From assembly GCA_964638635.1 (NCBI GenBank), contig CAZXAQ010000012.1:1-64000 (forward strand): a stretch of 64,000 nucleotides of DNA. Reading direction: 5' to 3'. This DNA comes from SZUA-430 sp964638635. Lineage in GTDB: Bacteria; Pseudomonadota; Alphaproteobacteria; Micropepsales; Micropepsaceae. The first letter of the stretch is position 1; each line of letters starts with the position of its first letter. The notes beneath the pieces are model-generated. The model ran no database searches. It worked only from the letters and a program-made list of their open reading frames with translations, and was not told the DNA's origin. Below, piece after piece: positions 1 through 7,756 of this stretch. The position numbers were made by a program, and so were the translations under genes.

Positions 1-709
1 CGGCGTCAGGGAGCACCATGCCGATGCTCGTCATCGCGGGTTCGGCGAGGACGGCCGCTATGTCGCCCGGAGCGAGCGCTGCCTCGAGGGCAGCGATGTC
101 GTTGAACTCGACAACGCGGGTGGTGCGCGCGACGTCGAGCACGTTGCCGAGTTGGCCGGCGCGCGGGACGGTTTTGCCGTCGCGCAAGCGCACCATCGTT
201 TCTTCGACGGTGCCGTGGTAGCAGCCGTCGAAGACCAGAATCTTCTCGCGGCTGGTGACGGCGCGGGCCCAGCGGAGCGCGTAGCGGTTGGCGTCGGTCG
301 CGGTCGCGGCGACTTGCCAGAATGGCAAACCGAAGCGGCGGGCGAGTTCTTGGCCGACCCAGACGGCGTCTTCGCCGGGGAGCATCGTCGTGTAGCCGCG
401 CGTTGCCTGTTCGCGGATCGCTTCGGCGACGGGGGCCGGCGAATGGCCAAACATCGAGCCGGTGTCGCCCAGGCAGAAGTCGATGTAGTCGTTGCCGTCG
501 ACATCCTTGAAACGTGCGCCGTTCGCTTCCGCGACGAACAGCGGATAGGGCGTCGGCCAGTCGGCCATCCAATGCATCGGCACGCCGCCGAACAGCGAGC
601 GTTTGGCTTCGCCGGCGAGCGCTTTCGATTTCGGCGTGCGGGCGGCGAAGCGCTCGCGCTCGCGCGCCGTGATGCGTGCAATGGCGTCTTCGGAAAACGT
701 GCGCGCTAT
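1..709 (-). CDS. PLP-dependent class III aminotransferase (aspartate aminotransferase family), partial
   Basis: The reading frame runs off the left edge, so only the N-terminal ~236 residues are visible. It carries the FKDVDGNDYIDF and CLGDTGSMFGHSP segments and a DGCYHGT segment typical of class III aminotransferases related to glutamate-1-semialdehyde aminomutase; the catalytic lysine lies outside the window. The start is odd. No ATG, GTG or TTG exists in frame between the upstream in-frame stop and residue ~43. A perfect GGAGG (717-721) is followed by ATC ATC ATA, and the ATA at 709 has the best spacing (7 nt). The gene overlaps the end of the MFS transporter gene by 4 nt, so the two are probably co-transcribed. 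The family assignment is firm; substrate unknown. Confidence 0.8.
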   Translation of the reverse strand, partial: MARTFSEDAIARITARERERFAARTPKSKALAGEAKRSLFGGVPMHWMADWPTPYPLFVAEANGARFKDVDGNDYIDFCLGDTGSMFGHSPAPVAEAIREQATRGYTTMLPGEDAVWVGQELARRFGLPFWQVAATATDANRYALRWARAVTSREKILVFDGCYHGTVEETMVRLRDGKTVPRAGQLGNVLDVARTTRVVEFNDIAALEAALAPGDIAAVLAEPAMTSIGMVLPDA

Positions 710-2016
710 GATGATGCCTCCGCTGCGCGTTTCAGGCCGGCCGCCATGTAGCTACCGGCGCGCCAATAATGGTACGCGGCCCAGAGATTGAAGGCCATCA
801 CCATCAGCAACGTGTAGCGCAGCGCGTCGGCGCCGAAACGCGGCGTCAGTTCGTCGCTCAAGGCGCCGATCAAGGCGGAACCCGCGCCCATGCCGATCAG
901 GTTAATGACAAACAGGAAGAACGCCGAGGCGACGGTGCGCATGCGCACGCCGACGAGGCTTTGCACCATCGCCATCGACGGGCCGAGATAGGCGCCGCCC
1001 GCGGCGGCCGGAATGCCGATGATGGCGAAGACGAGCGCGGAGTCTTGCACGAGGTAAATCGCTGCGCCGAACGGCAGGCCAAACAATATTGCGAGGGCGA
1101 CCACGCGCGGGATGAGGCTGACATTCTTGCGGCCGTAATAGTCGGCGATGATGCCGCCGAGGAAGATGCCGGCGCCCGAGCCCAAGCCGAAGACGAGCGC
1201 GAGGAAGCCGCTCATCTCCGCGGGGCTGAGCCCGTGCGAGCGGACGATGAAGGACGGCCACCACAGGACACCGGAGTAACCCACGATCGTCGTCAGCGTC
1301 GCGCCCAGTATCAGATGCATGAGTGCAGGCTGCGAGAACATGAATCCGAGCGTCTTCAAGAACGGCGGCGGCGCGCCTTCGAACGTGTGGCCGTCGGCGG
1401 CGCCGCGACGCGGTTCGACCATCGTTATGGCGACGAGGAGCGCGATGATGAGGCCCGGTACACCTAAGGCGTAGAACGCAACGCGCCAGCCGTAGGCTTC
1501 GGCGATCTGCGCGCCGCCATAGAGACCGACGACGATCCCGAGCGAGACGCCTTGCGAGAAGATCGCGAGCGCGGTGCCGCGATGCTTGATCGTGAAGAGG
1601 TCGGAGATGATCGAGTGCGACGGCGGGTTCGAGCCCGCCTCGCCGACGCCCACGCCGATGCGGGCGATCACGAGCTGCACGAAGTTCTGCGCCAGGCCGC
1701 AGACGGCGGTCATAACGGACCAGATGGCCGTCGCCGCCACGATGACGGCTTTGCGGTTGCCGCGGTCGGCGTAGATGGCGATCGGGATGCCCAGCGTCGC
1801 GTAGAAGATCGCGAAAGCCGTGCCGTGCAGGAAGCCAAGTTGCAGATCGGTCAGGTGGAACTCGCCTTTGATCGCGGGCAGCAAGATGCCGAGCAAAATG
1901 CGGTCGGCGTAGTTCGAGATGTAAACGAGGAGCAGCAACGCCAGGATGTAGACTCTGTCGATCGTGCCCATGTCGCGCGCGGGCGCAAGCGTGGCGGCGG
2001 CGCTGTCGGCGCTCAT
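706..2016 (-). CDS. MFS transporter, spinster-like
   Basis: This 436-aa protein has about 12 hydrophobic segments. The TM2-3 loop carries the MFS motif A (DRGNRKAVI, near residue 84) and a GVGEAGSNPP segment near residue 122, both typical of the spinster-like branch of the Major Facilitator Superfamily. The ATG at 2016 is chosen over an in-frame TTG at 2025 because AAGAAGG lies about 10 nt upstream of the ATG and would abut the TTG. The downstream aminotransferase overlaps its stop, which suggests transport and metabolism of the same, unidentified amine or amino compound. Substrate unknown. Confidence 0.88.
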   Translation of the reverse strand: MSADSAAATLAPARDMGTIDRVYILALLLLVYISNYADRILLGILLPAIKGEFHLTDLQLGFLHGTAFAIFYATLGIPIAIYADRGNRKAVIVAATAIWSVMTAVCGLAQNFVQLVIARIGVGVGEAGSNPPSHSIISDLFTIKHRGTALAIFSQGVSLGIVVGLYGGAQIAEAYGWRVAFYALGVPGLIIALLVAITMVEPRRGAADGHTFEGAPPPFLKTLGFMFSQPALMHLILGATLTTIVGYSGVLWWPSFIVRSHGLSPAEMSGFLALVFGLGSGAGIFLGGIIADYYGRKNVSLIPRVVALAILFGLPFGAAIYLVQDSALVFAIIGIPAAAGGAYLGPSMAMVQSLVGVRMRTVASAFFLFVINLIGMGAGSALIGALSDELTPRFGADALRYTLLMVMAFNLWAAYHYWRAGSYMAAGLKRAAEASS

Positions 2017-2112
2017 GTGGGTCAAGCCTTCTTGTGCGTTTCCTCAAAGTGGACATTGACCGATCATCGGCACCTAAGCAATCTCGCGGCGCAGCATCGG
2101 GAGACGACAAGA

Positions 2113-2667
2113 GTGCGTGCGACAGCAGCGGTTCTTGCGATTGGCGGTATGGCTTTCCTCGGCGGCTGCGGGCCGTCATCATCACAGGATCCTGTGAAGC
2201 GCGGCGAGTATTTGGTGACGCTGGCGTCGTGCACGGATTGCCATACGCCCGGCGCGCTGCTCGGCAAGCCGGACATGAGCAAGTTTCTGGGCGGCAGCGA
2301 TGTCGGGTTCGTCATGCCGGAGCTCGGGTATTTTTGGGGACCGAACTTGACGCCCGACAAAGAGACCGGGCTCGGCAATTGGAGCGAAGAGCAGATCTTG
2401 ACGGCGTTGCGCACGGGCACGCGGCCTGACGGGCGCAAGCTCGCGCCGTCGATGCCGTGGATGGCGTATGCGAAGCTTTCGGACGAAGACGCGAAGGCGA
2501 TTGTCGCGTATCTAAAAGGCCTGCCACCCATTTCGAACAAGGCGCCGGGTCCGTTCGGCGCGAGCGAGACGCCGACAGCGCCGTATCAAGAGGTGATCTT
2601 CCCCAAACCCGCCGAACCCTTCGCGGCGCCCGCGGACGCTGCACCCGCCACGCCACCGGCAAAATAG
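2113..2667 (+). CDS. Lipoprotein cytochrome c
   Basis: This 184-aa protein begins with a GTG start preceded by GGGAG about 9 nt upstream. The N-terminus is a lipoprotein signal ending FLGGC, so it is probably anchored in the membrane facing the periplasm. A CTDCH motif (CXXCH) binds one heme c covalently, and Met residues in the SMPWMAY segment are candidate sixth ligands. The C-terminus is Ala/Pro-rich. It resembles the single-heme cytochromes that accept electrons from periplasmic dehydrogenases. The next gene is an FAD oxidase, but that enzyme looks cytoplasmic, so a shared role is uncertain. The start sits about 97 nt from the divergent MFS gene. Confidence 0.85.
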   Translation: MRATAAVLAIGGMAFLGGCGPSSSQDPVKRGEYLVTLASCTDCHTPGALLGKPDMSKFLGGSDVGFVMPELGYFWGPNLTPDKETGLGNWSEEQILTALRTGTRPDGRKLAPSMPWMAYAKLSDEDAKAIVAYLKGLPPISNKAPGPFGASETPTAPYQEVIFPKPAEPFAAPADAAPATPPAK

Positions 2668-2723
2668 GTTTACGCGCTTCACGTTCGCGCCTAGTTTCCG
2701 CTCGCAATCGAGATGAGGCGGCG

Positions 2724-4361
2724 ATGGCGGCGCGGCGGAAGTTTTATGGGTGGGGCACCGAGGATCAGACCGTTGGCGAGGAAGAGGCTGTCTTCCTTGC
2801 GCGGTTGTTCGGGCAGAAGTTCGGCACGACGCTGAAGCCGCCGCAAGCGGCGCCGAAGGTCGAGGACTTTGCGTTAATCGCGCCGCGGGTGGAGCCGCGC
2901 GGCGCGATTGCACGGCTTTGCACCAGCGACCCGCACGAGCGGTTGGTGCACGCCTACGGGAAGTCGTTTCCGGATTATGTGCGGATGTTTCACCGGCAAG
3001 TGCCCTGCCCGCCCGATCTTGTCGCCTATCCGGAGAGCGAGGCCGATGTCGCCGCCGTGCTCGGTTGGGCGGCGGACGCGAACGTTGCGGTGGTGCCGTT
3101 CGGCGGCGGGTCGAGCGTTTGCGGCGGGGTCGAGTGCGATGTGGGTGACGCGTATGCCGGCGTCGTGTCGCTCGATATGGCGCGCATGGGGCGCGTCGTT
3201 GAAATTGATCGCGCTAGCCGTGCGGCGCGCATTCAGGCGGGAGCATTCGGGCCGGCGCTTGAGGCGCAGTTGAAGCCGCACGGTCTGACGCTCCGGCACT
3301 TTCCGCAGAGTTTTGAGTATTCGACGCTGGGCGGGTGGATCGCGACGCGGTCGGGCGGACACTTCGCGACGCTTCATACGCATATCGACGACTTCGTGGA
3401 GGCGATGCGCGTCGTGACCCCTAAGGGCACAATGGAGACGCGGCGGCTGCCGGGGTCCGGCGCTGGGCCGCAGCCGGAGCGTTTGATGCTGGGGTCGGAA
3501 GGCATCTTGGGCGTGATCACTGAGGCGTGGATGCGTCTGCAGGATGCGCCGAAGTTTCGCGCATCGGCGTCGGTGAAGTTCACGGACTTTTTGAAGGCAG
3601 CGGAGGCGGTTCGGGCGCTGTCCCAGTCGGGGCTCAATCCGTCGAACTGCCGGTTGATCGATGCGGAAGAAGCGTTGGGCACGATGGCTGGCGACGGGTC
3701 GGCGTCGCTGCTCGTGCTCGCGTTCGAGAGCGCGGACCATCCGCAAGACGCGAAGCTGGCGCGGGCGCTGGCGTTGGTACGCGATCATGGCGGCGTCGCC
3801 GACGCGCCGAAGGCTAGCGGGTCGGAGCATCGCGAAGGTGCAGCCGGCGCGTGGCGGAACGCGTTCTTGCGGGCGCCGTTCTATCGCGAGGTGCTGACGC
3901 CGCTCGGTGTCATCGTCGATACGTTCGAAACGGCGGTCACGTGGGATCGCTTCCCTGCGTTCCATGCTGAGGTGAAGGCGCGGATGCACGATGTGCTCGC
4001 GCGCGTGACGGGGAAGCCCGGCCACGTCACGTGCCGGTTCACGCATGTGTATCCGGATGGGCCTGCACCCTACTTCACGTTTCAGGGGCTTGGGCGGACG
4101 AGCGCGTTGCTTGAGCAGTGGCAGGAGATCAAGGCGGTCGCGAACGACGTCGTTGTTGCCGCCGGTGGAACGATCACGCACCACCATGCGGTCGGGCGCG
4201 ATCATCGTCCGGGTTATGCGCGCGAGTGTCCGCCGCTCTTTGCCAAGATGATGCGGGCGGCGAAGCAGGCGGTCGATCCGAATGGCATCATGAATCCCGG
4301 CGTGTTGATCGATCCCGCGGGCCGCAGTGTCGGCGTGCGCGGCGCGATGGCGGGGGTTTGA
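2724..4361 (+). CDS. FAD-binding oxidase, alkyldihydroxyacetonephosphate-synthase-like
   Basis: The 545-aa protein has the vanillyl-alcohol-oxidase fold: an FAD-binding PCMH domain with PFGGGSSVCGG at residues 125-135, then a FAD-oxidase C domain. Residues 486-488 are HHH followed by AVGRDH, which matches the triple histidine of alkyl-DHAP synthases, and DPNGIMNPG closes the domain. This points to ether-lipid synthase-like chemistry or a related (D)-2-hydroxyacid dehydrogenase; the HHH favours the former. The ATG at 2724 follows GAGGCGG. The next gene starts 1 nt after its stop, so the two are probably co-transcribed. Confidence 0.8.
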   Translation: MAARRKFYGWGTEDQTVGEEEAVFLARLFGQKFGTTLKPPQAAPKVEDFALIAPRVEPRGAIARLCTSDPHERLVHAYGKSFPDYVRMFHRQVPCPPDLVAYPESEADVAAVLGWAADANVAVVPFGGGSSVCGGVECDVGDAYAGVVSLDMARMGRVVEIDRASRAARIQAGAFGPALEAQLKPHGLTLRHFPQSFEYSTLGGWIATRSGGHFATLHTHIDDFVEAMRVVTPKGTMETRRLPGSGAGPQPERLMLGSEGILGVITEAWMRLQDAPKFRASASVKFTDFLKAAEAVRALSQSGLNPSNCRLIDAEEALGTMAGDGSASLLVLAFESADHPQDAKLARALALVRDHGGVADAPKASGSEHREGAAGAWRNAFLRAPFYREVLTPLGVIVDTFETAVTWDRFPAFHAEVKARMHDVLARVTGKPGHVTCRFTHVYPDGPAPYFTFQGLGRTSALLEQWQEIKAVANDVVVAAGGTITHHHAVGRDHRPGYARECPPLFAKMMRAAKQAVDPNGIMNPGVLIDPAGRSVGVRGAMAGV

Positions 4362-4362
4362 C

Positions 4363-4845
4363 ATGGCGATGACGGTCAGAATGGCTTCGGCGGGCGACGT
4401 GCAGGCGATGGCGGCGCTGATCGAGGCGAAGCGGCTGATGCTTGAAGGCTTCGAGCCTGTGATGTGGCGGCCGAGCGAGGTCGCCGCCAAGATCACACCA
4501 CAGTTCTTCACGCATCAGGTGGGGCAACCCAACGTGATCGCGCGCGTCGCGGAGGACGGCGGGCGGTTCTTGGGCTTTGTCATGGGCGCACTGCAAGACC
4601 CGCCGCCGGTCTACGCGCCGGGCGGCAAGACGGTCTTGATCGACGATTTCGCGGTGGTCGAAGGCGCGGAGGGCGACGCGGCTGCTTCGGCGTTGCTCGA
4701 TGCGGTGATCAGCGAGGCCCGCGCACGCGGCGCGGTTCAGATCATCACGGTTGCCGCCGCGCGGGATGCGCGCGCCTCGCGCTGGTTCGAAGAGAAGAAG
4801 CTTCGCGTTGCCAGTCAATGGTGGACGCGTACGCTGATGCATTGA
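4363..4845 (+). CDS. GNAT-family acetyltransferase
   Basis: This 160-aa protein has the GNAT layout: an N-terminal VRMASAGDVQAMAAL segment, a central strand with LIDDFAVVEGAEGDAAASALLDAV in the acetyl-CoA-binding position, and a C-terminal ARASRWFEEKKLR region corresponding to the usual xxYxxxGF element. The pyrophosphate-binding Q/RxxGxG/A signature is degenerate here, so catalysis is uncertain. It begins 1 nt after the stop of the FAD oxidase gene. A second acetyltransferase follows 2 nt after its stop, so it sits in the middle of a three-gene unit. Substrate unknown. Confidence 0.7.
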   Translation: MAMTVRMASAGDVQAMAALIEAKRLMLEGFEPVMWRPSEVAAKITPQFFTHQVGQPNVIARVAEDGGRFLGFVMGALQDPPPVYAPGGKTVLIDDFAVVEGAEGDAAASALLDAVISEARARGAVQIITVAAARDARASRWFEEKKLRVASQWWTRTLMH

Positions 4846-4847
4846 CG

Positions 4848-5291
4848 ATGCGCGTGAAGCTGCGCGCTGCTGTGCTGGACGATCTTGCGCTGCTGACGCA
4901 GATGGCGGTGCGGTTCAACGACGAGGACGGGCATCCGCTCACTCGGGGCGGGCGCGCGGCGCTGAAGGCGCTGTGTGCGGGAACGCCGCATGGGCAGGCG
5001 TTCATGATCGAACATGGCGGCGCCACGGTCGGCTATCTGGTGATCGGGCTCGGGTTCAGCATCGAGTACGCGGGTGTCGACGGGTTTCTCGACGAGTTCT
5101 ACATCGAGCCGGCGCATCGCGAGCGTGGACTTGGCAGCGCCGCATTGATCGAGCTCGGCAAGGTTGCGCGGCGCCTGAAGATCAAGGCGCTGCATCTTGA
5201 GGCGATGCCGGGCAACGACCGTGCGGCGCAACTCTATGAGCGGCTTGGGTTCAAGTTCTCCGAGCGGCGGCTGATGTCGAAGCGGTATTGA
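4848..5291 (+). CDS. GNAT-family N-acetyltransferase
   Basis: A compact 147-aa acetyltransferase. FYIEPAHRERGLGSAAL contains the acetyl-CoA pyrophosphate loop (RERGLGSA), and NDRAAQLYERLGFKF is the classic GNAT C-terminal motif, so this copy should be catalytically competent. It starts 2 nt after the preceding acetyltransferase gene and ends 15 nt before a large palindromic element that separates it from the convergent hisG. It resembles RimI-like or amine acetyltransferases, but the substrate cannot be read from sequence. Confidence 0.82.
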   Translation: MRVKLRAAVLDDLALLTQMAVRFNDEDGHPLTRGGRAALKALCAGTPHGQAFMIEHGGATVGYLVIGLGFSIEYAGVDGFLDEFYIEPAHRERGLGSAALIELGKVARRLKIKALHLEAMPGNDRAAQLYERLGFKFSERRLMSKRY

Positions 5292-5306
5292 GACTCTCCT
5301 TGATGC

Positions 5307-5615
5307 GCCGGTGCGACGTCGAGTCGGACAGAGCACCACGAAGAGCACGAAGGTTGCACCAAGAGCCACGAAGACGCTGCGGCAGCGCTGAGTCCTGCTG
5401 TCTAATCACAACGCTTTTTCGGGCGCTGAATGCGCCCGTTCTTTCTGCTCCCCGAATCCAGCGTTCGTTTCGAATCTCGAATGGGCGCGTTCCGCGCCCA
5501 AAAAATCGCTTTGTGATTAGACAGCAGGACTCAACGCTGCTGCAGCGTCTTCGTGGCTCTTGGTGCAACCTTCGTGCTCTTCGTGGTGCTCTGTCCGACT
5601 CGACGCCGCACCGGC
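5307..5615. repeat. Long near-perfect palindrome (phased CACGAAG inverted repeat, element 1)
   Basis: The left arm (5307-5437) and right arm (5483-5615) are reverse complements with only a few mismatches over ~110 nt, then a looser extension into GGGCGC/GCGCCC stems around a ~45-nt loop. Each arm contains four CACGAAG/CACCAAG words spaced about 9-11 nt. The outer end (GCCGGTGCGGCGTC...GGACAGAGCACCAC) is also found at the left end of the GxxExxY-containing element at 36768. The element sits between the stops of the acetyltransferase and hisG, ending 9 nt from the latter. It has no coding capacity. As RNA it would fold into one very stable ~310-nt hairpin. Confidence 0.85.
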
Positions 5616-5624
5616 ACCGTCAAA

Positions 5625-6593
5625 TCAGTCCAGCTTCGCTTGCAGCCGCGCGAATAGCGGGTTCTCGGGGGCGAAGATGTAGTCGGCGCGCTCAGAAGTG
5701 ACGGTGCCTTGGGCGCCGCTGGCGCGCAGGAACGTGATCGCCGTTGAGAGGTTGGCGTCGGGGATGACAACCGTCGCTTCGCCGCCGGCGGATTTCGAGA
5801 GCAGTTTGGCACCGAGCGTGTGTTCGAGCGCCGGCAGTGCCGCTTCGACGCCGGGGTCGAGGCGAACGCGGATGATTTGCGCGCGTTTCGCAAGCGCGCG
5901 GGCGGCGATGCGTTCGAGGATGAGGCGGGCTGCGGCGCGCGCTTCGTCGGACCACGCAGCGTCGAGGCTTGCGGCGAGGACCGCTTCGCTTTCGAGGATG
6001 AGGCCGTCATCCAGAACTTTCAGATCGTTTGCGGCGAGCGTCGATCCCGTCGTGGTGATGTCGACGATCGCTTCGGCCGTGCCTGCGGCCGGCGCGCCTT
6101 CGGTGGCGCCCAGGCTTTCGACGACGCGGTAGTCGGCGATGCCGTGGCTTGCGAAGAAGTCGCGCGTCAGGTTCACGTATTTCGTCGCGACGCGAAGGCG
6201 GCGGTGGTGGCGCGTGCGGAAGCTTGAGGCGATGTCATCGAGGTCGGACATCGTCGAGGCGTCGATCCACGCGCGGGGCACGGCGACGACGACGTTCGCG
6301 CGGCCGAAGCCCAGCTTCTCGACCACGAGCGTGCGCTCCGCAGCGGCCGATCCGTGCTCGCGCAGCAGGTCTTCGCCGCTGATGCCGAAGTGCACGCGGC
6401 CTGCGTTGAGCTCGTCGGCGATTTCGGCGGCGGAGAGCAGCGCGACCGTGACGTTGTCGAAGCCAGAGAGCTTCGCGGCGTAGTCGCGGTTGCCGCGCGA
6501 TTGGCTGACGGTGAGGCCCGCGTCGGCGAGGAAGGCGAGCGCCTGTTCCTGCAAGCGACCTTTCGAGGGAATCGCGAAGACGAGCGCGCTCAT
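5625..6593 (-). CDS. hisG: ATP phosphoribosyltransferase catalytic subunit HisG
   Basis: This 322-aa enzyme joins ATP and PRPP in the first step of histidine biosynthesis. The N-terminus (FAIPSKGRLQEQALAFL) and the PRPP-binding segment IVDITTTGSTL are typical HisG. Residues after ~225 form an extra region ending in GTVTSERADYIF. That resembles the ACT-like regulatory domain of long-form HisG, and it is notable because hisZ, normally the partner of the short form, is the next gene upstream. The start codon overlaps the hisZ stop by 4 nt, so translation is probably coupled within a hisS-hisZ-hisG operon. Confidence 0.93.
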   Translation of the reverse strand: MSALVFAIPSKGRLQEQALAFLADAGLTVSQSRGNRDYAAKLSGFDNVTVALLSAAEIADELNAGRVHFGISGEDLLREHGSAAAERTLVVEKLGFGRANVVVAVPRAWIDASTMSDLDDIASSFRTRHHRRLRVATKYVNLTRDFFASHGIADYRVVESLGATEGAPAAGTAEAIVDITTTGSTLAANDLKVLDDGLILESEAVLAASLDAAWSDEARAAARLILERIAARALAKRAQIIRVRLDPGVEAALPALEHTLGAKLLSKSAGGEATVVIPDANLSTAITFLRASGAQGTVTSERADYIFAPENPLFARLQAKLD

Positions 6594-7756
6594 GCGCCAC
6601 CGCCTTGCGCGCGGCGCGCGGCCAGCACGCGCTCGCCGAAGATGGCGAGGCCGACCGCGGGCGCGGGCTTCGGCGCGCCCAGCGCCGTCAGGAGATTGTC
6701 GTAGCGGCCGCCGCCGGCAAGCGATGCCGGCACCGCGGGGACGCGGAACTCGAACACGAAGCCGGTATAGTACTCCATGTTGCGGCCGAACTCGGCGGCG
6801 AACGTTGCGCGCGCGAGGCTGAAGCCGTGGCGCTCGATCAAACCCAAACGGCGTTCGAGGGCTGTGATCGGCGTGTCGAGCGAAACGCCCGCCGTACGCG
6901 CGAGTTTGCGCAGCGCGTCAACAGCTCGCGATGCGGGGACTCTTACGCCGAGATAGGCGGCGATCGCGTCGGCGACGTTGCGCGGCAGGCGCGCGGACGA
7001 CGCGTCGGCCGCCTGTTCGAGGAAGCGGTCGGTGATCTCGTCGATCGTGCGCGTTCCCATCGGCTTGATGCCGCCCAACGTCAACGCGTCTTGCACGACG
7101 GCACGCGCTTGCTCCGGCGGCAGCGTGCCGACTTGGGCGAGGAACGCGTTGTGCGTCTCGGCTTCGCCGGTCAGGCGGTTCAAGAGTTCGTTGAGATAGG
7201 CCGGGCGCCAGACGTGGCGGCGCAACCGTTCTGCCCGTTGTGGCGCGATGCCGAGGGCTTCGAGCAAGCTTGAGAAGATGCTCAAATCGCCGAGCGTGAC
7301 GTCGACGCTCTTCAGGCCCGCGCGCGCGAGGGCGTTGTCGGTGAGGACGAGCGCTTCGGCGTCGGCGGCGGCGGGATTTGCCGCGTTGATGTTTTCGAGA
7401 CCCGCTTGCGTCGTTTGACCGGGCTTGCTCGGTTCTTTCGGGTTGTGACGGAACACCGGGCCCGAATAGCAGAGCTTTGCCGGGCGGTCGGCGGCCGGCG
7501 TTCGCGCGAGGTACGCTTGGCAGGTCGGGATCGTGAGGTCCGGGCGCAAGCAGAGTTCGCCGCCGCCGGGACCGGAGAAGACATACGTGCGTCGGCGCAG
7601 ATCTTCGCCCATGCGGTCGAGAAACGCGTCGGCGGGCTGCACGATCGCGGGCTCGATGCGTTCGGCGCCGTAGGTTTTGAAGACGTCGAGCCATGCCGCG
7701 GTTTGTGCGTCGAGCGCGGCCAGCGTGTCGGCGTCGTAAGGCGGGGCGGCGATCAT
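6590..7756 (-). CDS. hisZ: ATP phosphoribosyltransferase regulatory subunit HisZ
   Basis: This 388-aa protein is a paralogue of class II histidyl-tRNA synthetase that lacks the anticodon-binding domain. LCLRPDLTIPTCQAYL is a modified motif-2 region, followed by CYSGPVFR and a C-terminal LAGGGRYDNLLTALG (motif-3-like). HisZ assembles with HisG and allows ATP phosphoribosyltransferase activity and histidine feedback. The start overlaps hisS by 4 nt and the stop overlaps hisG by 4 nt. Neighbour order and the synthetase-like sequence without the anticodon domain make the call firm. Confidence 0.92.
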   Translation of the reverse strand: MIAAPPYDADTLAALDAQTAAWLDVFKTYGAERIEPAIVQPADAFLDRMGEDLRRRTYVFSGPGGGELCLRPDLTIPTCQAYLARTPAADRPAKLCYSGPVFRHNPKEPSKPGQTTQAGLENINAANPAAADAEALVLTDNALARAGLKSVDVTLGDLSIFSSLLEALGIAPQRAERLRRHVWRPAYLNELLNRLTGEAETHNAFLAQVGTLPPEQARAVVQDALTLGGIKPMGTRTIDEITDRFLEQAADASSARLPRNVADAIAAYLGVRVPASRAVDALRKLARTAGVSLDTPITALERRLGLIERHGFSLARATFAAEFGRNMEYYTGFVFEFRVPAVPASLAGGGRYDNLLTALGAPKPAPAVGLAIFGERVLAARRAQGGGA

